This document shows, one piece after another, positions 17,179-28,646 of a DNA stretch of 64,000 nt (position 1 is the first letter of the stretch; every line of letters starts with the position of its first letter). Location of the stretch: positions 39,386 to 103,385 of the forward strand of contig NZ_JACHLI010000029.1 of assembly GCF_014204515.1 (NCBI RefSeq), read 5' to 3'. This stretch comes from Pseudomonas nitroreducens. Lineage in GTDB: Bacteria; Pseudomonadota; Gammaproteobacteria; Pseudomonadales; Pseudomonadaceae. A model generated the notes under the pieces. It did not search any database. It had not been told where the DNA came from and saw only the letters and a list, made by a program, of their open reading frames with translations. Position numbers and translations under genes: made by a program.

Positions 17179-18048
17179 ATGCGCGCATTGGCTGAATTTG
17201 TCATGCGAGGCCGCATGCAGGCGACCCTGGTGGTCGTCGCAGCCGCGGTACTGCAGCCGTTGTTCTGGCTCGGTGCCGCAGCAGGCAGTCTGGTGCTGTT
17301 GCGTCGTGGTCCGCGAGATGCCTTTGGCATCCTGGCCTGGGCGCTGCTTCCGGCACTGGCCTGGTGGTACCTGGGTGACCCCAGCGTGAGTCTGGTTCTG
17401 GTGGGTAGTGCCGTGCTGGCGCAGGTTCTGCGCAGCAAGGTGTCCTGGAACCAGGTGATGCTGGCGAGCGTTGTGCTCGGTGCGGTGTTCGTGCTGCTGC
17501 TCAGCACGGTGTCGGCCGGGTTGGTCGCAGGTCTTGCCGATGCATTCGGCAAGGCGCTGCCGCAGGTTCTGGCCGAAGCCAAGCTTTCGCCGGAACAGAT
17601 GGCCGCCCTGCAGGCGGAGATGGTTCCGACCATCACCGGCCTGATGGCAGCCTCGCTGCAGACGATCAGCCTGTTGTGCCTGATGCTGGCGCGTTATTGG
17701 CAAGCAGTACTGTTCAACCCGGAAGGGTTTGGCCGCGAGTTCCGCGCACTGCGCCTGTCGCCGGGCACGGCTGGAGCGCTGCTGGTCGGCGTTGTGGCAC
17801 TGCCCTTCGCAGGGCCCGCGGCCACCATGCTGGCGCCGCTGTGCATGATCCCGCTGCTGTTCGCCGGGATCGCACTGGGGCACGGCCTGGTTGCACTGAA
17901 GAAGCTTCCGGGCTTCTGGCTGGCACCGCTGTACCTGCTGGTATTCGTACTGGGCAATGTGATCTGTCTTGTCGCCGTAGTCGACAGTCTGTTTGATTTT
18001 CGCGGTCGCCTGGCCAAGCGCCAGAAAGCTGCGAACGGTGAAGGTTAA
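17179..18048 (+). CDS. DUF2232-type inner membrane protein between rpsR and rplI
   Basis: A very hydrophobic 289-aa protein with about eight membrane segments and few charged residues. It lies inside the ribosomal protein operon, as its homologue does in other pseudomonads. The layout resembles the DUF2232/YybS group of predicted membrane proteins, whose function is unknown. A cluster of Ala/Leu-rich helices ends in the basic tail RGRLAKRQKAANGEG. The gene is co-transcribed with rpsF, rpsR and rplI, 22 bases before rplI. No catalytic residues stand out, so the family assignment is moderate. Confidence 0.8.
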   Translation: MRALAEFVMRGRMQATLVVVAAAVLQPLFWLGAAAGSLVLLRRGPRDAFGILAWALLPALAWWYLGDPSVSLVLVGSAVLAQVLRSKVSWNQVMLASVVLGAVFVLLLSTVSAGLVAGLADAFGKALPQVLAEAKLSPEQMAALQAEMVPTITGLMAASLQTISLLCLMLARYWQAVLFNPEGFGREFRALRLSPGTAGALLVGVVALPFAGPAATMLAPLCMIPLLFAGIALGHGLVALKKLPGFWLAPLYLLVFVLGNVICLVAVVDSLFDFRGRLAKRQKAANGEG

Positions 18049-18069
18049 AAGTTAAGAGGTAAGACTCAA

Positions 18070-18516
18070 ATGGAAGTCATCCTGCTGGAAAAGATCGCCA
18101 AACTGGGCAACCTGGGCGACAAGCTGAACGTAAAGGGCGGTTACGCCCGTAACTACCTGCTGCCGCAGGGCAAAGCCACTGCTGCCACCGCTGCCAACGT
18201 TGCTGCTTTCGAAGAGCGCCGTGCAGAGCTGGAAAAAGCCGCTGCTGAGAAAAAAGCTGCTGCTGAAGCTCGTGCTGCCCAACTGGCCGAACTGATCGTG
18301 ACCATCGGCGCCCACGCTGGCGACGAAGGCAAACTGTTCGGTTCGATCGGCACCCGCGACATCGCCGACGCCGTTTCGGCTGCCGGCTACCCGCTGGAAA
18401 AGAGCGAAGTTCGCCTGCCCGACGGCGCCCTGCGCGCTGTAGGCGAATACAACATCGAAGTGCAACTGCACATGGATGTTGATGCAACCCTGCACGTGGT
18501 TGTAGTCGCCGAGTAA
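18070..18516 (+). CDS. rplI: 50S ribosomal protein L9
   Basis: Binds domain V of 23S rRNA at the base of the L1 stalk and reduces frameshifting. Its two domains are visible. The N-terminal domain has MEVILLEKIAKLGNLGDKLN and the glycine segment VKGGYARNYLLPQGKA. A long central Glu/Ala/Lys helix leads to the C-terminal domain ending LHVVVVAE. Length 148 aa is normal. It ends the operon and is followed by a strong terminator. Confidence 0.98.
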   Translation: MEVILLEKIAKLGNLGDKLNVKGGYARNYLLPQGKATAATAANVAAFEERRAELEKAAAEKKAAAEARAAQLAELIVTIGAHAGDEGKLFGSIGTRDIADAVSAAGYPLEKSEVRLPDGALRAVGEYNIEVQLHMDVDATLHVVVVAE

Positions 18517-18575
18517 GCGATCCGTCGCTAGGACGATTCACACGGCTTGCCTGGGTGAATCAGTCCAATAACAAT

Positions 18576-18616
18576 GGGCACGGCACCGATCCTCGGTCCG
18601 TGCCCTTTGTTTTTTC
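18576..18616 (+). terminator. terminator of the rpsF-rplI operon
   Basis: Long stem GGGCACGG-c-ACCGA with TCGGT-CCGTGCCC around a three-base loop, followed by TTTGTTTTTT. Confidence 0.85.
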
Positions 18617-18643
18617 CGCCGTTTCACTCAACACGAAGAGCCC

Positions 18644-20038
18644 ATGAACGACATCACCGTCCCCGAGCAATACGACCTGCAGACCGCTTCCCTCAAGGTG
18701 CCGCCGCACTCGATCGAAGCCGAACAGGCAGTGCTGGGCGGCCTGATGCTCGACAACAACGCGTGGGAACGTGTGTCGGACGCCGTGTCCGACGGCGACT
18801 TCTACCGCCATGACCATCGCCTGATCTTCCGCGCCGTCTACAAGCTCGCCGAAGCCAACCAGCCGATCGACGTGGTGACCCTGTCCGAGATGCTCGAACG
18901 CGAAGGCCAGCTGTCCCAGGTGGGCGGCCTGGCGTACCTCGCGGAGCTGGCGAAGAACACGCCCTCGGTGGCGAACATCAAGGCGTACGCCGGCATCATC
19001 CGTGAGCGCGCCACGCTGCGGCAGCTGATCGGTATCAGCAGTGACATCGCCGACAGCGCCTTCAACCCGGAAGGGCGCAGCGCCAACGAAGTGCTCGACG
19101 AGGCCGAGCGGAAGATCTTCGAGATCGCCGAGGCGCGGCCCAAGACCGGCGGCCCGGTGGGAATCGGCGACATCCTGGTGAAGACCATCGATCGCATCGA
19201 CCACCTGTTCAACACCTCCGAGGCGCTGACCGGGATTTCCACCGGCTTCACCGACCTCGACGAGAAGACCAGCGGCCTGCAGCCGTCCGACCTGATCATC
19301 GTTGCCGGCCGTCCGTCGATGGGCAAGACCACCTTCGCCATGAACCTGGTGGAGAACGCCCTGATGCGCAGCGACAAGGCGATCCTGGTGTACTCCCTGG
19401 AGATGCCCTCCGACTCCATCGTGATGCGTATGCTCGCGTCCCTGGGCCGTATCGACCAGACCAAGGTGCGTACCGGCAAGCTGGACGACGAGGATTGGCC
19501 GCGCCTGACTTCGGCGGTGAACCTGCTCAGCGACCGCAAGCTGTTCATCGACGACACCGCCGGCATCTCGCCCTCGGAGATGCGCGCGCGTACCCGCCGG
19601 CTGGCCCGCGAGCACGGCGAAGTCGGCCTGATCATGGTCGACTACCTGCAGTTGATGCAGATTCCCGGCTCCTCCGGCGACAACCGGACCAACGAGATTT
19701 CCGAGATCTCGCGCTCGCTCAAGGCCCTGGCGAAGGAATTCAACTGCCCGGTGGTGGCGCTCTCGCAGCTCAACCGCTCGCTGGAACAGCGCCCCAACAA
19801 GCGCCCGGTGAACTCCGACCTGCGCGAATCCGGAGCGATCGAGCAGGACGCCGACGTGATCATGTTCGTCTACCGCGACGAGGTGTATCACCCGGAGACC
19901 GAGTTCAAGGGCGTCGCCGAGATCATCCTCGGCAAGCAGCGTAACGGCCCCATCGGCACCGTACGCGTGGCCTTCCTCGGCCGCTACAGCCGCTTCGAAA
20001 ACCTCGCGCCGGGCATGTACAACTTCGAAGACGAGTAA
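18644..20038 (+). CDS. dnaB: replicative DNA helicase DnaB
   Basis: The hexameric 5'-3' helicase of the replication fork. The N-terminal primase-binding domain runs from PPHSIEAEQAVLGGLMLDN to about residue 170, followed by a linker helix. The RecA-like domain has Walker A GRPSMGKTT from residue 222, Walker B LIMVDYLQLM and the DLRESGAIEQDADVI motif. It ends in ENLAPGMYNFEDE. Length 464 aa is typical, and there is no intein. The order rplI-dnaB-alr is standard for Pseudomonas. Confidence 0.98.
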   Translation: MNDITVPEQYDLQTASLKVPPHSIEAEQAVLGGLMLDNNAWERVSDAVSDGDFYRHDHRLIFRAVYKLAEANQPIDVVTLSEMLEREGQLSQVGGLAYLAELAKNTPSVANIKAYAGIIRERATLRQLIGISSDIADSAFNPEGRSANEVLDEAERKIFEIAEARPKTGGPVGIGDILVKTIDRIDHLFNTSEALTGISTGFTDLDEKTSGLQPSDLIIVAGRPSMGKTTFAMNLVENALMRSDKAILVYSLEMPSDSIVMRMLASLGRIDQTKVRTGKLDDEDWPRLTSAVNLLSDRKLFIDDTAGISPSEMRARTRRLAREHGEVGLIMVDYLQLMQIPGSSGDNRTNEISEISRSLKALAKEFNCPVVALSQLNRSLEQRPNKRPVNSDLRESGAIEQDADVIMFVYRDEVYHPETEFKGVAEIILGKQRNGPIGTVRVAFLGRYSRFENLAPGMYNFEDE

Positions 20039-20061
20039 CGATGCCGCATTCCGCGTGACCG

Positions 20062-20090
20062 ACGGGCGCCGTACTATAAGCGCCCGTTTT
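20062..20090 (+). terminator. terminator between dnaB and alr
   Basis: ACGGGCGC and GCGCCCGT pair around a ten-base loop and end in TTTT. The loop TACTATA could also serve as a -10 element for alr, so the site may be dual purpose. Confidence 0.6.
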
Positions 20091-20106
20091 CATTGCAGAG
20101 GCCGCC

Positions 20107-21183
20107 ATGCGCCCGCTCGTCGCCCACGTCGATCTTGCCGCCATTCGCCACAACTATGCCGTTGCCAAGCGCTGCGCGCCGGGGCGCGAGGCTTTCGCGG
20201 TGGTCAAGGCGAATGCCTACGGGCATGGCGCCCGCGAGGTGGTGAGCTGCCTGCACGACGAGGCTGACGGCTTTGCCGTGGCCTGCCTGGAGGAGGCCGC
20301 CGAGGTGCGCGCCCTGCACGCCCAGGCGCGCATCCTGCTGCTGGAAGGCTGCTTCGAGCCGGCGGAATACCTGATCGCCGCCCAGCTGCGCCTGGACGTT
20401 GCCGTGCAGGGGCCGGAGCAGGCCCAGGCGCTGCTCGCGGCGCAATTGCCCAGCGCGCTGAACGTGTGGTTGAAGCTGGACAGCGGCATGCACCGCCTGG
20501 GCTTCTCGCCCGCAGCGCTGCGCGACTGGCATCCGCGCCTGCGTCAGGCGGCGCAGGTGGCCGAGCTGAACCTGATGAGCCACTTCGCCAGCGCTGACCT
20601 GCGCGGCGACGAGCTGACCGAGGATCAGGTGGCCTGCTTCCTCAGCGTCCTGGACCTGGATTTCGACCAGCGCTCGCTGGCCAACTCCGCCGCCGTGCTG
20701 ACCATTCCCGCTGCACACATGGACTGGATTCGCCCCGGCATCATGCTTTACGGCGCCACGCCGTTCGCCGACATCGGCGCCGCGGAGCTGGGCCTGCGCC
20801 CGGTGATGAGCCTGGAAGCGCAGCTGATCGCCGTACGTGAGGTGGCCGTCGGGGAGAGTGTGGGTTACGGCGCAACCTGGGTCGCCGAGCGCCCATCGCG
20901 CATCGGTACCGTCAGCTGCGGCTATGCCGACGGCTATCCGCGCCATGCGCCGAGCGGCACGCCGGTGCTGGTGGGCGGCCAGCGGGTGAAGCTGGCCGGG
21001 CGGGTGTCCATGGACATGCTGGCGGTCGATCTGACCGACCTGCCGGGCGCCGCCGTGGGCGCGCGCGTCGAGCTGTGGGGCGCCAACCTGCCAGTGGATG
21101 AAGTGGCGGCCCACGCCGGGACCATCGGCTACGAGCTGCTGACCAAGGTCACCGCCCGCGTACCGCGCCGCTACCGCAGCTGA
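20107..21183 (+). CDS. alr: alanine racemase (biosynthetic)
   Basis: A PLP enzyme that makes D-alanine for peptidoglycan. The PLP lysine is K34 in AVVKANAYGHG. The second catalytic base is the tyrosine of VGYGATW near residue 257. SCGYADGYPR and the substrate-loop segment AGRVSMDM are also present. Length 358 aa matches the constitutive Alr; there is no signal peptide, unlike the periplasmic broad-specificity racemases. AGAGG lies before the ATG. It is convergent with the diguanylate cyclase gene, stop to stop without a gap. Confidence 0.96.
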   Translation: MRPLVAHVDLAAIRHNYAVAKRCAPGREAFAVVKANAYGHGAREVVSCLHDEADGFAVACLEEAAEVRALHAQARILLLEGCFEPAEYLIAAQLRLDVAVQGPEQAQALLAAQLPSALNVWLKLDSGMHRLGFSPAALRDWHPRLRQAAQVAELNLMSHFASADLRGDELTEDQVACFLSVLDLDFDQRSLANSAAVLTIPAAHMDWIRPGIMLYGATPFADIGAAELGLRPVMSLEAQLIAVREVAVGESVGYGATWVAERPSRIGTVSCGYADGYPRHAPSGTPVLVGGQRVKLAGRVSMDMLAVDLTDLPGAAVGARVELWGANLPVDEVAAHAGTIGYELLTKVTARVPRRYRS

Positions 21184-23079
21184 TCAGCTGCGGTTTTCGC
21201 TGCTTTCCAGCCGTTCGTTGTCCAGCCGTTCGTTGTCGAGCCAGAGATCGCTGGTCTCGCCGCCGCCTTCGCTGGCGATGGCGTAGCTGGCGCGGCCGTT
21301 GCCCTTCACCTCGTAGAGCGCCTGGTCGGCGGCCTTGTAGAGCTTGCTGAACTGCATCGCGTGGCTGGGGTAGATGGCCACGCCGATGCTCGGCGTCACG
21401 CGCAGTTCCAGGGCCTCGAATTTCACCGGTCGTGACAGCTCGTTGAGGATGCGGCAGGCGATTTCCCTGGCGTGGCCTTCGGCGTCGGGTCCGGCGATCA
21501 GCGCGGCGAATTCGTCGCCGCCCAGGCGCGCCACGCAATCGCTGCCGCGCACGCACTGGCGCAGGCGATTGCCGACGTTCTGCAGCATGAAGTCGCCGGC
21601 GTCATGGCCGTGGCTGTCGTTGATCGGCTTGAAGTGGTCGAGGTCGATCAGCATCAGCGCCAGGGTCTCGCCGTGCTGCTGGGCGTGGGCCAGGGCGACT
21701 TCGGCGTGTTCCACCAGGTAGCGGCGGTTCGGCAGGCCGGTCAGTGGATCGTAGTGCGCGGCGTGCTTGAGCTGCACTTCGCGTTCGCGCAGCAGCTGGT
21801 TGCTCTCGGTCAGTTCGGCGGTGCGCTCGGCCACGGCGCGGGCGAGGTCCTGCTGGGCGCTGTCGAGCAGGGTCAGGCGCGCGCTCTTCTCGCGGTCGGC
21901 CTGCTCCAGCGCCTGCGCCCGTTCGCGCTTGAGGCCCTGGATGCGCGAGGTGAGGGCGAAGGAGAACAGCACCGACTCCATGGCCACGGCGATGGGGAAG
22001 ATGTAGGAGGTCATCGGCGAGGGCTGCACCACGCCCATGGCACGCATCACCGAGATGCTCACGCTGGTCAGCACCAGGCCGAAGCCGAGCATGTAGAGGA
22101 AGGCCGGGAACGAGCCCTGGCGCCAGCGCACCACGGCGCCGCCGAGGGCTGCCGGCACGCCGATCAGGGTGATCACCACCAGCATCCAGCCGGCTATGCC
22201 GCGCATCTGCAGGGCGCCGAGGGCAATGGTCAGCAGGTACAGGCCGCAGTTGAGGTTGAGTAGCCAGTGCGACCAGCGCACGTGGCGGCGGGTCTGCAGC
22301 AAGGTGATGGTGAAGCGGTGCACGCACAGGCCCCAGAGCGAGGGCAGGGTGATGCGGTCGAGCCACCAGGGCACCGGGTGGTCCGGCCAGAAGTATTCGA
22401 AGCCGTGGCCGCTCATCCCCAGGCTGAACAGCAGGGCGCTGGCGGTGGTCAGCACGTACCAGAAGTAGGCCGGGTCGCGCAGGGTCAGCAGGATGAACAG
22501 GTTGTACAGCAGCAGCGCGGCGATCAGGCCGTAGATGAAGCCGAGGAACAGGTTGGTGTCGGCGCGGTGGTCCTGCAGGTCGCCCAGCGACCAGATGCGC
22601 AACGGGAAGGAGTTGCCGGCCGGGTCCGAGGTGCGCAGGTAAAGGCGCAGCGGGCCGTTGCCCGCAGGCAGGTGGAAGACCGGCTTGCGGTAGTCGCGAT
22701 CGCGCCCTTCGGCGAAGGGCACCACCTCGCCGGAGCGGATCTCGCGGTAGTTGCCCTGGGCATCGGGGATATACAGGCGCAGGTCCTGCTGGTTGACCGC
22801 ATCCACTTCCAGCCACCAGCCGCCCTGGGGCGTACTGAGGCGCTGCAGATCCAGGCGCAGCCACCAGGCGTGGGGGCTCTGGCCGACGCTGGTGCGCCCG
22901 TTGCCAGGGACGAAATCGCTACTGCCCCGCACGGCGTCGAGCGTGAGCGGTGCGCCGCGCTCTTCGAGCAGCTCCAGGTGGTCGTTGAGCCAGGCGCCGC
23001 TGGCCTTTTCGTCGAGGTCGAAGGCGAGCGCCGTCTGGCAGAGCAGAAGGCTGAGCAACAGCAGGAAGGCACGGCGCAC
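21184..23079 (-). CDS. 7TM-DISM diguanylate cyclase (GGDEF protein)
   Basis: A predicted membrane c-di-GMP synthase of 631 aa. A signal peptide (MRRAFLLLLSLLLCQTALA) is followed by a periplasmic 7TMR-DISM extracellular domain to about residue 180. Seven membrane helices run to about 390 and a Glu/Arg/Gln coiled coil to about 455. The GGDEF domain has its active motif GGDEF at 520-524. An RxxD inhibitory site (RGSD) lies five residues before it, so product feedback is expected. There is no EAL domain. The domain plan resembles P. aeruginosa PA4929. The ligand of the extracellular domain is unknown; carbohydrates are the usual guess for this fold. Confidence 0.93.
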   Translation of the reverse strand: MRRAFLLLLSLLLCQTALAFDLDEKASGAWLNDHLELLEERGAPLTLDAVRGSSDFVPGNGRTSVGQSPHAWWLRLDLQRLSTPQGGWWLEVDAVNQQDLRLYIPDAQGNYREIRSGEVVPFAEGRDRDYRKPVFHLPAGNGPLRLYLRTSDPAGNSFPLRIWSLGDLQDHRADTNLFLGFIYGLIAALLLYNLFILLTLRDPAYFWYVLTTASALLFSLGMSGHGFEYFWPDHPVPWWLDRITLPSLWGLCVHRFTITLLQTRRHVRWSHWLLNLNCGLYLLTIALGALQMRGIAGWMLVVITLIGVPAALGGAVVRWRQGSFPAFLYMLGFGLVLTSVSISVMRAMGVVQPSPMTSYIFPIAVAMESVLFSFALTSRIQGLKRERAQALEQADREKSARLTLLDSAQQDLARAVAERTAELTESNQLLREREVQLKHAAHYDPLTGLPNRRYLVEHAEVALAHAQQHGETLALMLIDLDHFKPINDSHGHDAGDFMLQNVGNRLRQCVRGSDCVARLGGDEFAALIAGPDAEGHAREIACRILNELSRPVKFEALELRVTPSIGVAIYPSHAMQFSKLYKAADQALYEVKGNGRASYAIASEGGGETSDLWLDNERLDNERLESSENRS

Positions 23080-23267
23080 GACAGGGACTCCCAGGCCTGG
23101 GAGGGATGGCCAGGCGTACGGCGGATAGTGGCTGGAGTATAGCCAGATGATGGCACTTGCAATCTACCCTGCGCGGGCTAAATCTGAGTTCACTGGTCGG
23201 ATTTGTACACTTTTTGTGCTATATTCCGCGCCCGCGTTTTTCCGCGAAACCCATTAGAGATACCCCG

Positions 23268-25526
<2,259 letters not shown>

Positions 25527-25552
25527 TTCGTCCGCGTTGAGCTTCGAAGAAA

Positions 25553-25577
25553 GGCGTGCCCGCTAAGCGGTCACGCC
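25553..25577 (+). terminator. possible bidirectional terminator between ygiQ and hemerythrin gene
   Basis: GGCGTG-c-CCGC with GCGG-t-CACGCC forms a stem that overlaps the stop codon of the convergent minus-strand gene. It lacks a long T-run, so this is tentative. Confidence 0.4.
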
Positions 25578-25990
25578 CCCTGTTCTTCTAATGAAAAGCC
25601 TTTGAAGAAGCACACGTAGGCCTTGTCCACCTTCAGGATGTGGTGGATCAGCCAGGACTTGAGCAACTCCAGCGCCTCCACCGATACCGCCTCGCCATCC
25701 TCGTGGCGGTACAGCAGGTCGATGATCTGCCGGTTGAAGCGGTCGTGCTCGGCCTTGTGCGCCTCTTCGCCGGGATAGCCCAGGCGCTGGAACAGCACTT
25801 CCTCGACGATGAAGTGGTTCATCGTGTACTCCACCAGTTGCTCGATCAGCTCGCCGATGGCCGGGCCCTGGTCCTGCAGGCCTTGCTGGCGGTCATACAG
25901 CGCGTTGGTGAGGTCGACCAGCCAGCGATGCTGTTCGTCGATCCGCTCGATTCCGATGACGAATTCGTCGGTCCAGGGCATGAAGCTCAT
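25571..25990 (-). CDS. bacteriohemerythrin
   Basis: A single-domain non-heme di-iron O2-binding protein, 139 aa. The iron ligands fit the family pattern: H in IDEQHRWL, HxxxE in NHFIVEE, HxxxH in HKAEHDRF and HxxxxD in HHILKVD. It has no signal peptide, so it is cytoplasmic. Start ATG 25990 (MSFMPWTDEFVIG) carries AAGGAG; an upstream in-frame ATG at 26026 would add 12 unrelated residues. Likely roles are oxygen storage or delivery in microaerobic cells. Confidence 0.93.
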   Translation of the reverse strand: MSFMPWTDEFVIGIERIDEQHRWLVDLTNALYDRQQGLQDQGPAIGELIEQLVEYTMNHFIVEEVLFQRLGYPGEEAHKAEHDRFNRQIIDLLYRHEDGEAVSVEALELLKSWLIHHILKVDKAYVCFFKGFSLEEQGA

Positions 25991-26168
25991 CCGTGCACTC
26001 CTTCCGGTTGAAGAAGTGCCGATCATCCCGATCCGTCAGCGCGAAAGCGTGACGCCAATCAAGCAAAGTGTCCGGGGCGAGGGACTGGCGTGGCACCGGA
26101 GGGAAGAGTATCCTCGGTCTGAATTGGTACGTTAGTTCCATATCATAAGAACAAGACCGGAGCCCGCC

Positions 26169-27416
26169 ATGCGCCTCGCTACCCTCTCGCTGATCGCCCT
26201 TTCCGTCGCCCTGGCTGCCTGTGGCGAGGGCGACAAGCCCACCGCCGCCGTCAGCACCGATTTCCAGAAGGACCTGCAGGCCCGCCTGATCAAGGCCAAG
26301 GCCGGCGACGTCATCGACATCCCCGCCGGTACCTACCACCTGGACCGCAGCCTCAGCCTGAAGGTGGACGGCGTGACCATTCGTGGCGCCGGCATGGACA
26401 AGACCATCCTCAGTTTCAAGAACCAGAAAGCCGGCGCCGAGGGCCTGTTCGTCGACGCCTCGGACTTCACCGTCGAGAACCTCGCCATCGAAGACACCAA
26501 GGGTGACGGCCTGAAGGTCATCGGCGGCAAGAACATCGTCATCCGCAACGTCCGCACCGAATGGACCAATGGCCCCTCGACCGACAACGGCGGCTACGGC
26601 ATCTACCCGGTGCAGACCGAGAACACCCTGCTGGAGGGCAACGTCGCCATCGGCGCCTCCGACTCGGGCATCTATGTCGGCCAATCGCGCAACGTCGTGG
26701 TGCGCAACAACCGCGCCGAGCGCAACGTCGCCGGCATCGAGATCGAGAACACCATCGGCGCCGACGTCTACAACAACGTCGCCACCGACAATACCGGCGG
26801 CATCCTCGTCTTCAACATGCCCAACCTGCCGCAACCTGGGCGTGGCACCCGCGTCTTCGACAACGACGTGCAGGGCAACAACCACGACAACTTCGGCCAC
26901 AAGGGCACGCCGGTGGCCAGCGTGCCGGCCGGTTCCGGCGTGGTGGTGAATTCCAACGATGACGTGGAAATCTTCAACAACCGGATCGGCAACCACAAGA
27001 CCGCCAACGTCATCATCAGCAGCTACTTCAGTACCGGTTATTCGGACAAGGCCACCCAGCCCAACTTCGATCCCTACCCGGAGGGCATCTTCATCCACGG
27101 CAACACCTTCGGCCCCGGCGGCGACAGCCCCGACCACCTGGAGCTGAAGGCGCTCAAGGTCGCCAAGTTCGGCCTCACCGGGCGTCTGCCGGACATCCTC
27201 TGGGACGGCTACTTCAACGACAAGAAACTGGTCGACGGCAAGCTGCCCGAAGCCCTGGCCATCTGCATCGACAACGGCAACGCCGGCATCGTCAACGTCG
27301 ATGGCCCGCACGGCTACAAGAACATCAGCACCGACATGAGCGCGCACCAGTGCAAGCTCAAGCCGCTGCCGAAGATCGAGCAGGCCGGTCTCGGCGAGAA
27401 GGGCAACAAGGCATGA
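26169..27416 (+). CDS. parallel beta-helix repeat lipoprotein (TIGR03805-like)
   Basis: A predicted lipoprotein of 415 aa: the lipobox LAAC puts the modified Cys at residue 18. The body is a right-handed parallel beta-helix with repeating Asn/Val/Ile turns (NIVIRNVRTEW, NVVVRNNRAERN, VYNNVATDNTGG), as in pectate-lyase-like and NosD-like proteins. No polysaccharide lyase active-site triad is obvious. The next gene overlaps by four bases and encodes a diheme cytochrome, a pairing known from other proteobacteria whose job is not described. The family name is from memory of this pairing. Confidence 0.85.
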   Translation: MRLATLSLIALSVALAACGEGDKPTAAVSTDFQKDLQARLIKAKAGDVIDIPAGTYHLDRSLSLKVDGVTIRGAGMDKTILSFKNQKAGAEGLFVDASDFTVENLAIEDTKGDGLKVIGGKNIVIRNVRTEWTNGPSTDNGGYGIYPVQTENTLLEGNVAIGASDSGIYVGQSRNVVVRNNRAERNVAGIEIENTIGADVYNNVATDNTGGILVFNMPNLPQPGRGTRVFDNDVQGNNHDNFGHKGTPVASVPAGSGVVVNSNDDVEIFNNRIGNHKTANVIISSYFSTGYSDKATQPNFDPYPEGIFIHGNTFGPGGDSPDHLELKALKVAKFGLTGRLPDILWDGYFNDKKLVDGKLPEALAICIDNGNAGIVNVDGPHGYKNISTDMSAHQCKLKPLPKIEQAGLGEKGNKA

Positions 27417-28537
27417 TCAAACCCGCTTCGTTCCTGCTGTCGCTCGCCCTGGCCGCCGCGTTGGCCGGGTGCGGGCAGGAGAGCAAGCCGCGTTACCAGC
27501 CCGAAGGCGACGATTACCCGGAGAAGCTCAGCGGCTGGGGCATGCTGCACCTGGCGGACGACCACCTGACGCCGGCCGCCGAGGTGCTGCCCTATGACCT
27601 CAACACCCCGCTGTTCACCGACTACGCACACAAGCTGCGCACCGTGTGGATGCCGGACGGGCAGTCCGCGCAGTACGCCGAGGAGCGCTTCGACTACCCC
27701 GTCGGCAGCGTGCTGACCAAGACCTTCTATTACCCGAAGGACGCCCAGGGCAACCTGCTGCAGAACAGCCAGGACGACCGCGACCCCAAGGCCGGGCTGG
27801 ACATGACCCGGGTGCACCTGGTGGAAACCCGCGTGCTGGTACGGCAGAAGGATGGCTGGGCGGCGCTGCCCTACGTGTGGAATGCCGACCAGAGCGAGGC
27901 GACGCTGGAACTGGCCGGCGACAGCCCGGCGCTGGAGCTGACCGCCGCGGACGGCAGGAAGACCGCCTTCACCTACATGGTTCCCGACGCCAACCAGTGT
28001 TCCGAATGCCACGCCGAACAGAAGGGCGGCGGCATCGCCCCGTTGGGGCCCAAGGCGCGGCACCTGAACAAGGACTTCGCCTACGCAGACGGCAGCGAAA
28101 ACCAGCTGCAGCACTGGCAGGCGCGGGGGTTCCTCAAGGGTCTGCCGGCGCTGGCGCAGGTGCCGCAGAACGCGCTGTGGGGCCATCCGCGGCCGGGTGA
28201 AGACCTGGAGAAACAGGCCCGTAGCTACCTGGACGCCAACTGCTCGCACTGCCACAACCCCAAGGGTGCGGCACGCACGTCCGGCCTGCACCTCGACCCG
28301 CACACGCCGGTCTCCGTCGCCTACGGCATCTGCAAGCCGCCAGTGGCGGCGGGCGGCGGCACCGGCGGGCGGCTGGAGGACATCCACCCCGGCAGCCCGG
28401 AGAAGTCCGTGCTCAGCTACCGCGTCGGCAGCGATAAACCGGGCGACATGATGCCCGAGCTGGGCCGCACCCTGGTCCATCGCGAGGGCCTGGAGCTGCT
28501 CAACCGCTGGATCGCCTCGCTGCCCGGCGACTGCTGA
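27413..28537 (+). CDS. diheme c-type cytochrome lipoprotein (SO2930 / TIGR03806-like)
   Basis: A predicted periplasmic or outer-membrane electron carrier of 374 aa. The lipobox LAGC places the lipid on C20. Two heme c sites are seen: CSECH at 196-200 and CSHCH at 277-281. A late DMMP segment could supply a methionine ligand. The first 190 residues (GWGMLHLADDHLTPAAEVLPYDLNTPLFTDY) are conserved in the family but carry no heme. ATG 27413 overlaps the stop of the beta-helix gene, so both are translated from one mRNA. The partner enzyme and substrate are unknown. Confidence 0.87.
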   Translation: MIKPASFLLSLALAAALAGCGQESKPRYQPEGDDYPEKLSGWGMLHLADDHLTPAAEVLPYDLNTPLFTDYAHKLRTVWMPDGQSAQYAEERFDYPVGSVLTKTFYYPKDAQGNLLQNSQDDRDPKAGLDMTRVHLVETRVLVRQKDGWAALPYVWNADQSEATLELAGDSPALELTAADGRKTAFTYMVPDANQCSECHAEQKGGGIAPLGPKARHLNKDFAYADGSENQLQHWQARGFLKGLPALAQVPQNALWGHPRPGEDLEKQARSYLDANCSHCHNPKGAARTSGLHLDPHTPVSVAYGICKPPVAAGGGTGGRLEDIHPGSPEKSVLSYRVGSDKPGDMMPELGRTLVHREGLELLNRWIASLPGDC

Positions 28538-28646
28538 GGGAAATCGCCCGGAGCCCGCCAGGGCTCTGGGCCGCGCACCGCGACGAGCAAACCGCTGGGG
28601 CCGTGCTAGCGTTCATCTGGTCCCTTTCTCTCGCAGGTGCGCCTCC

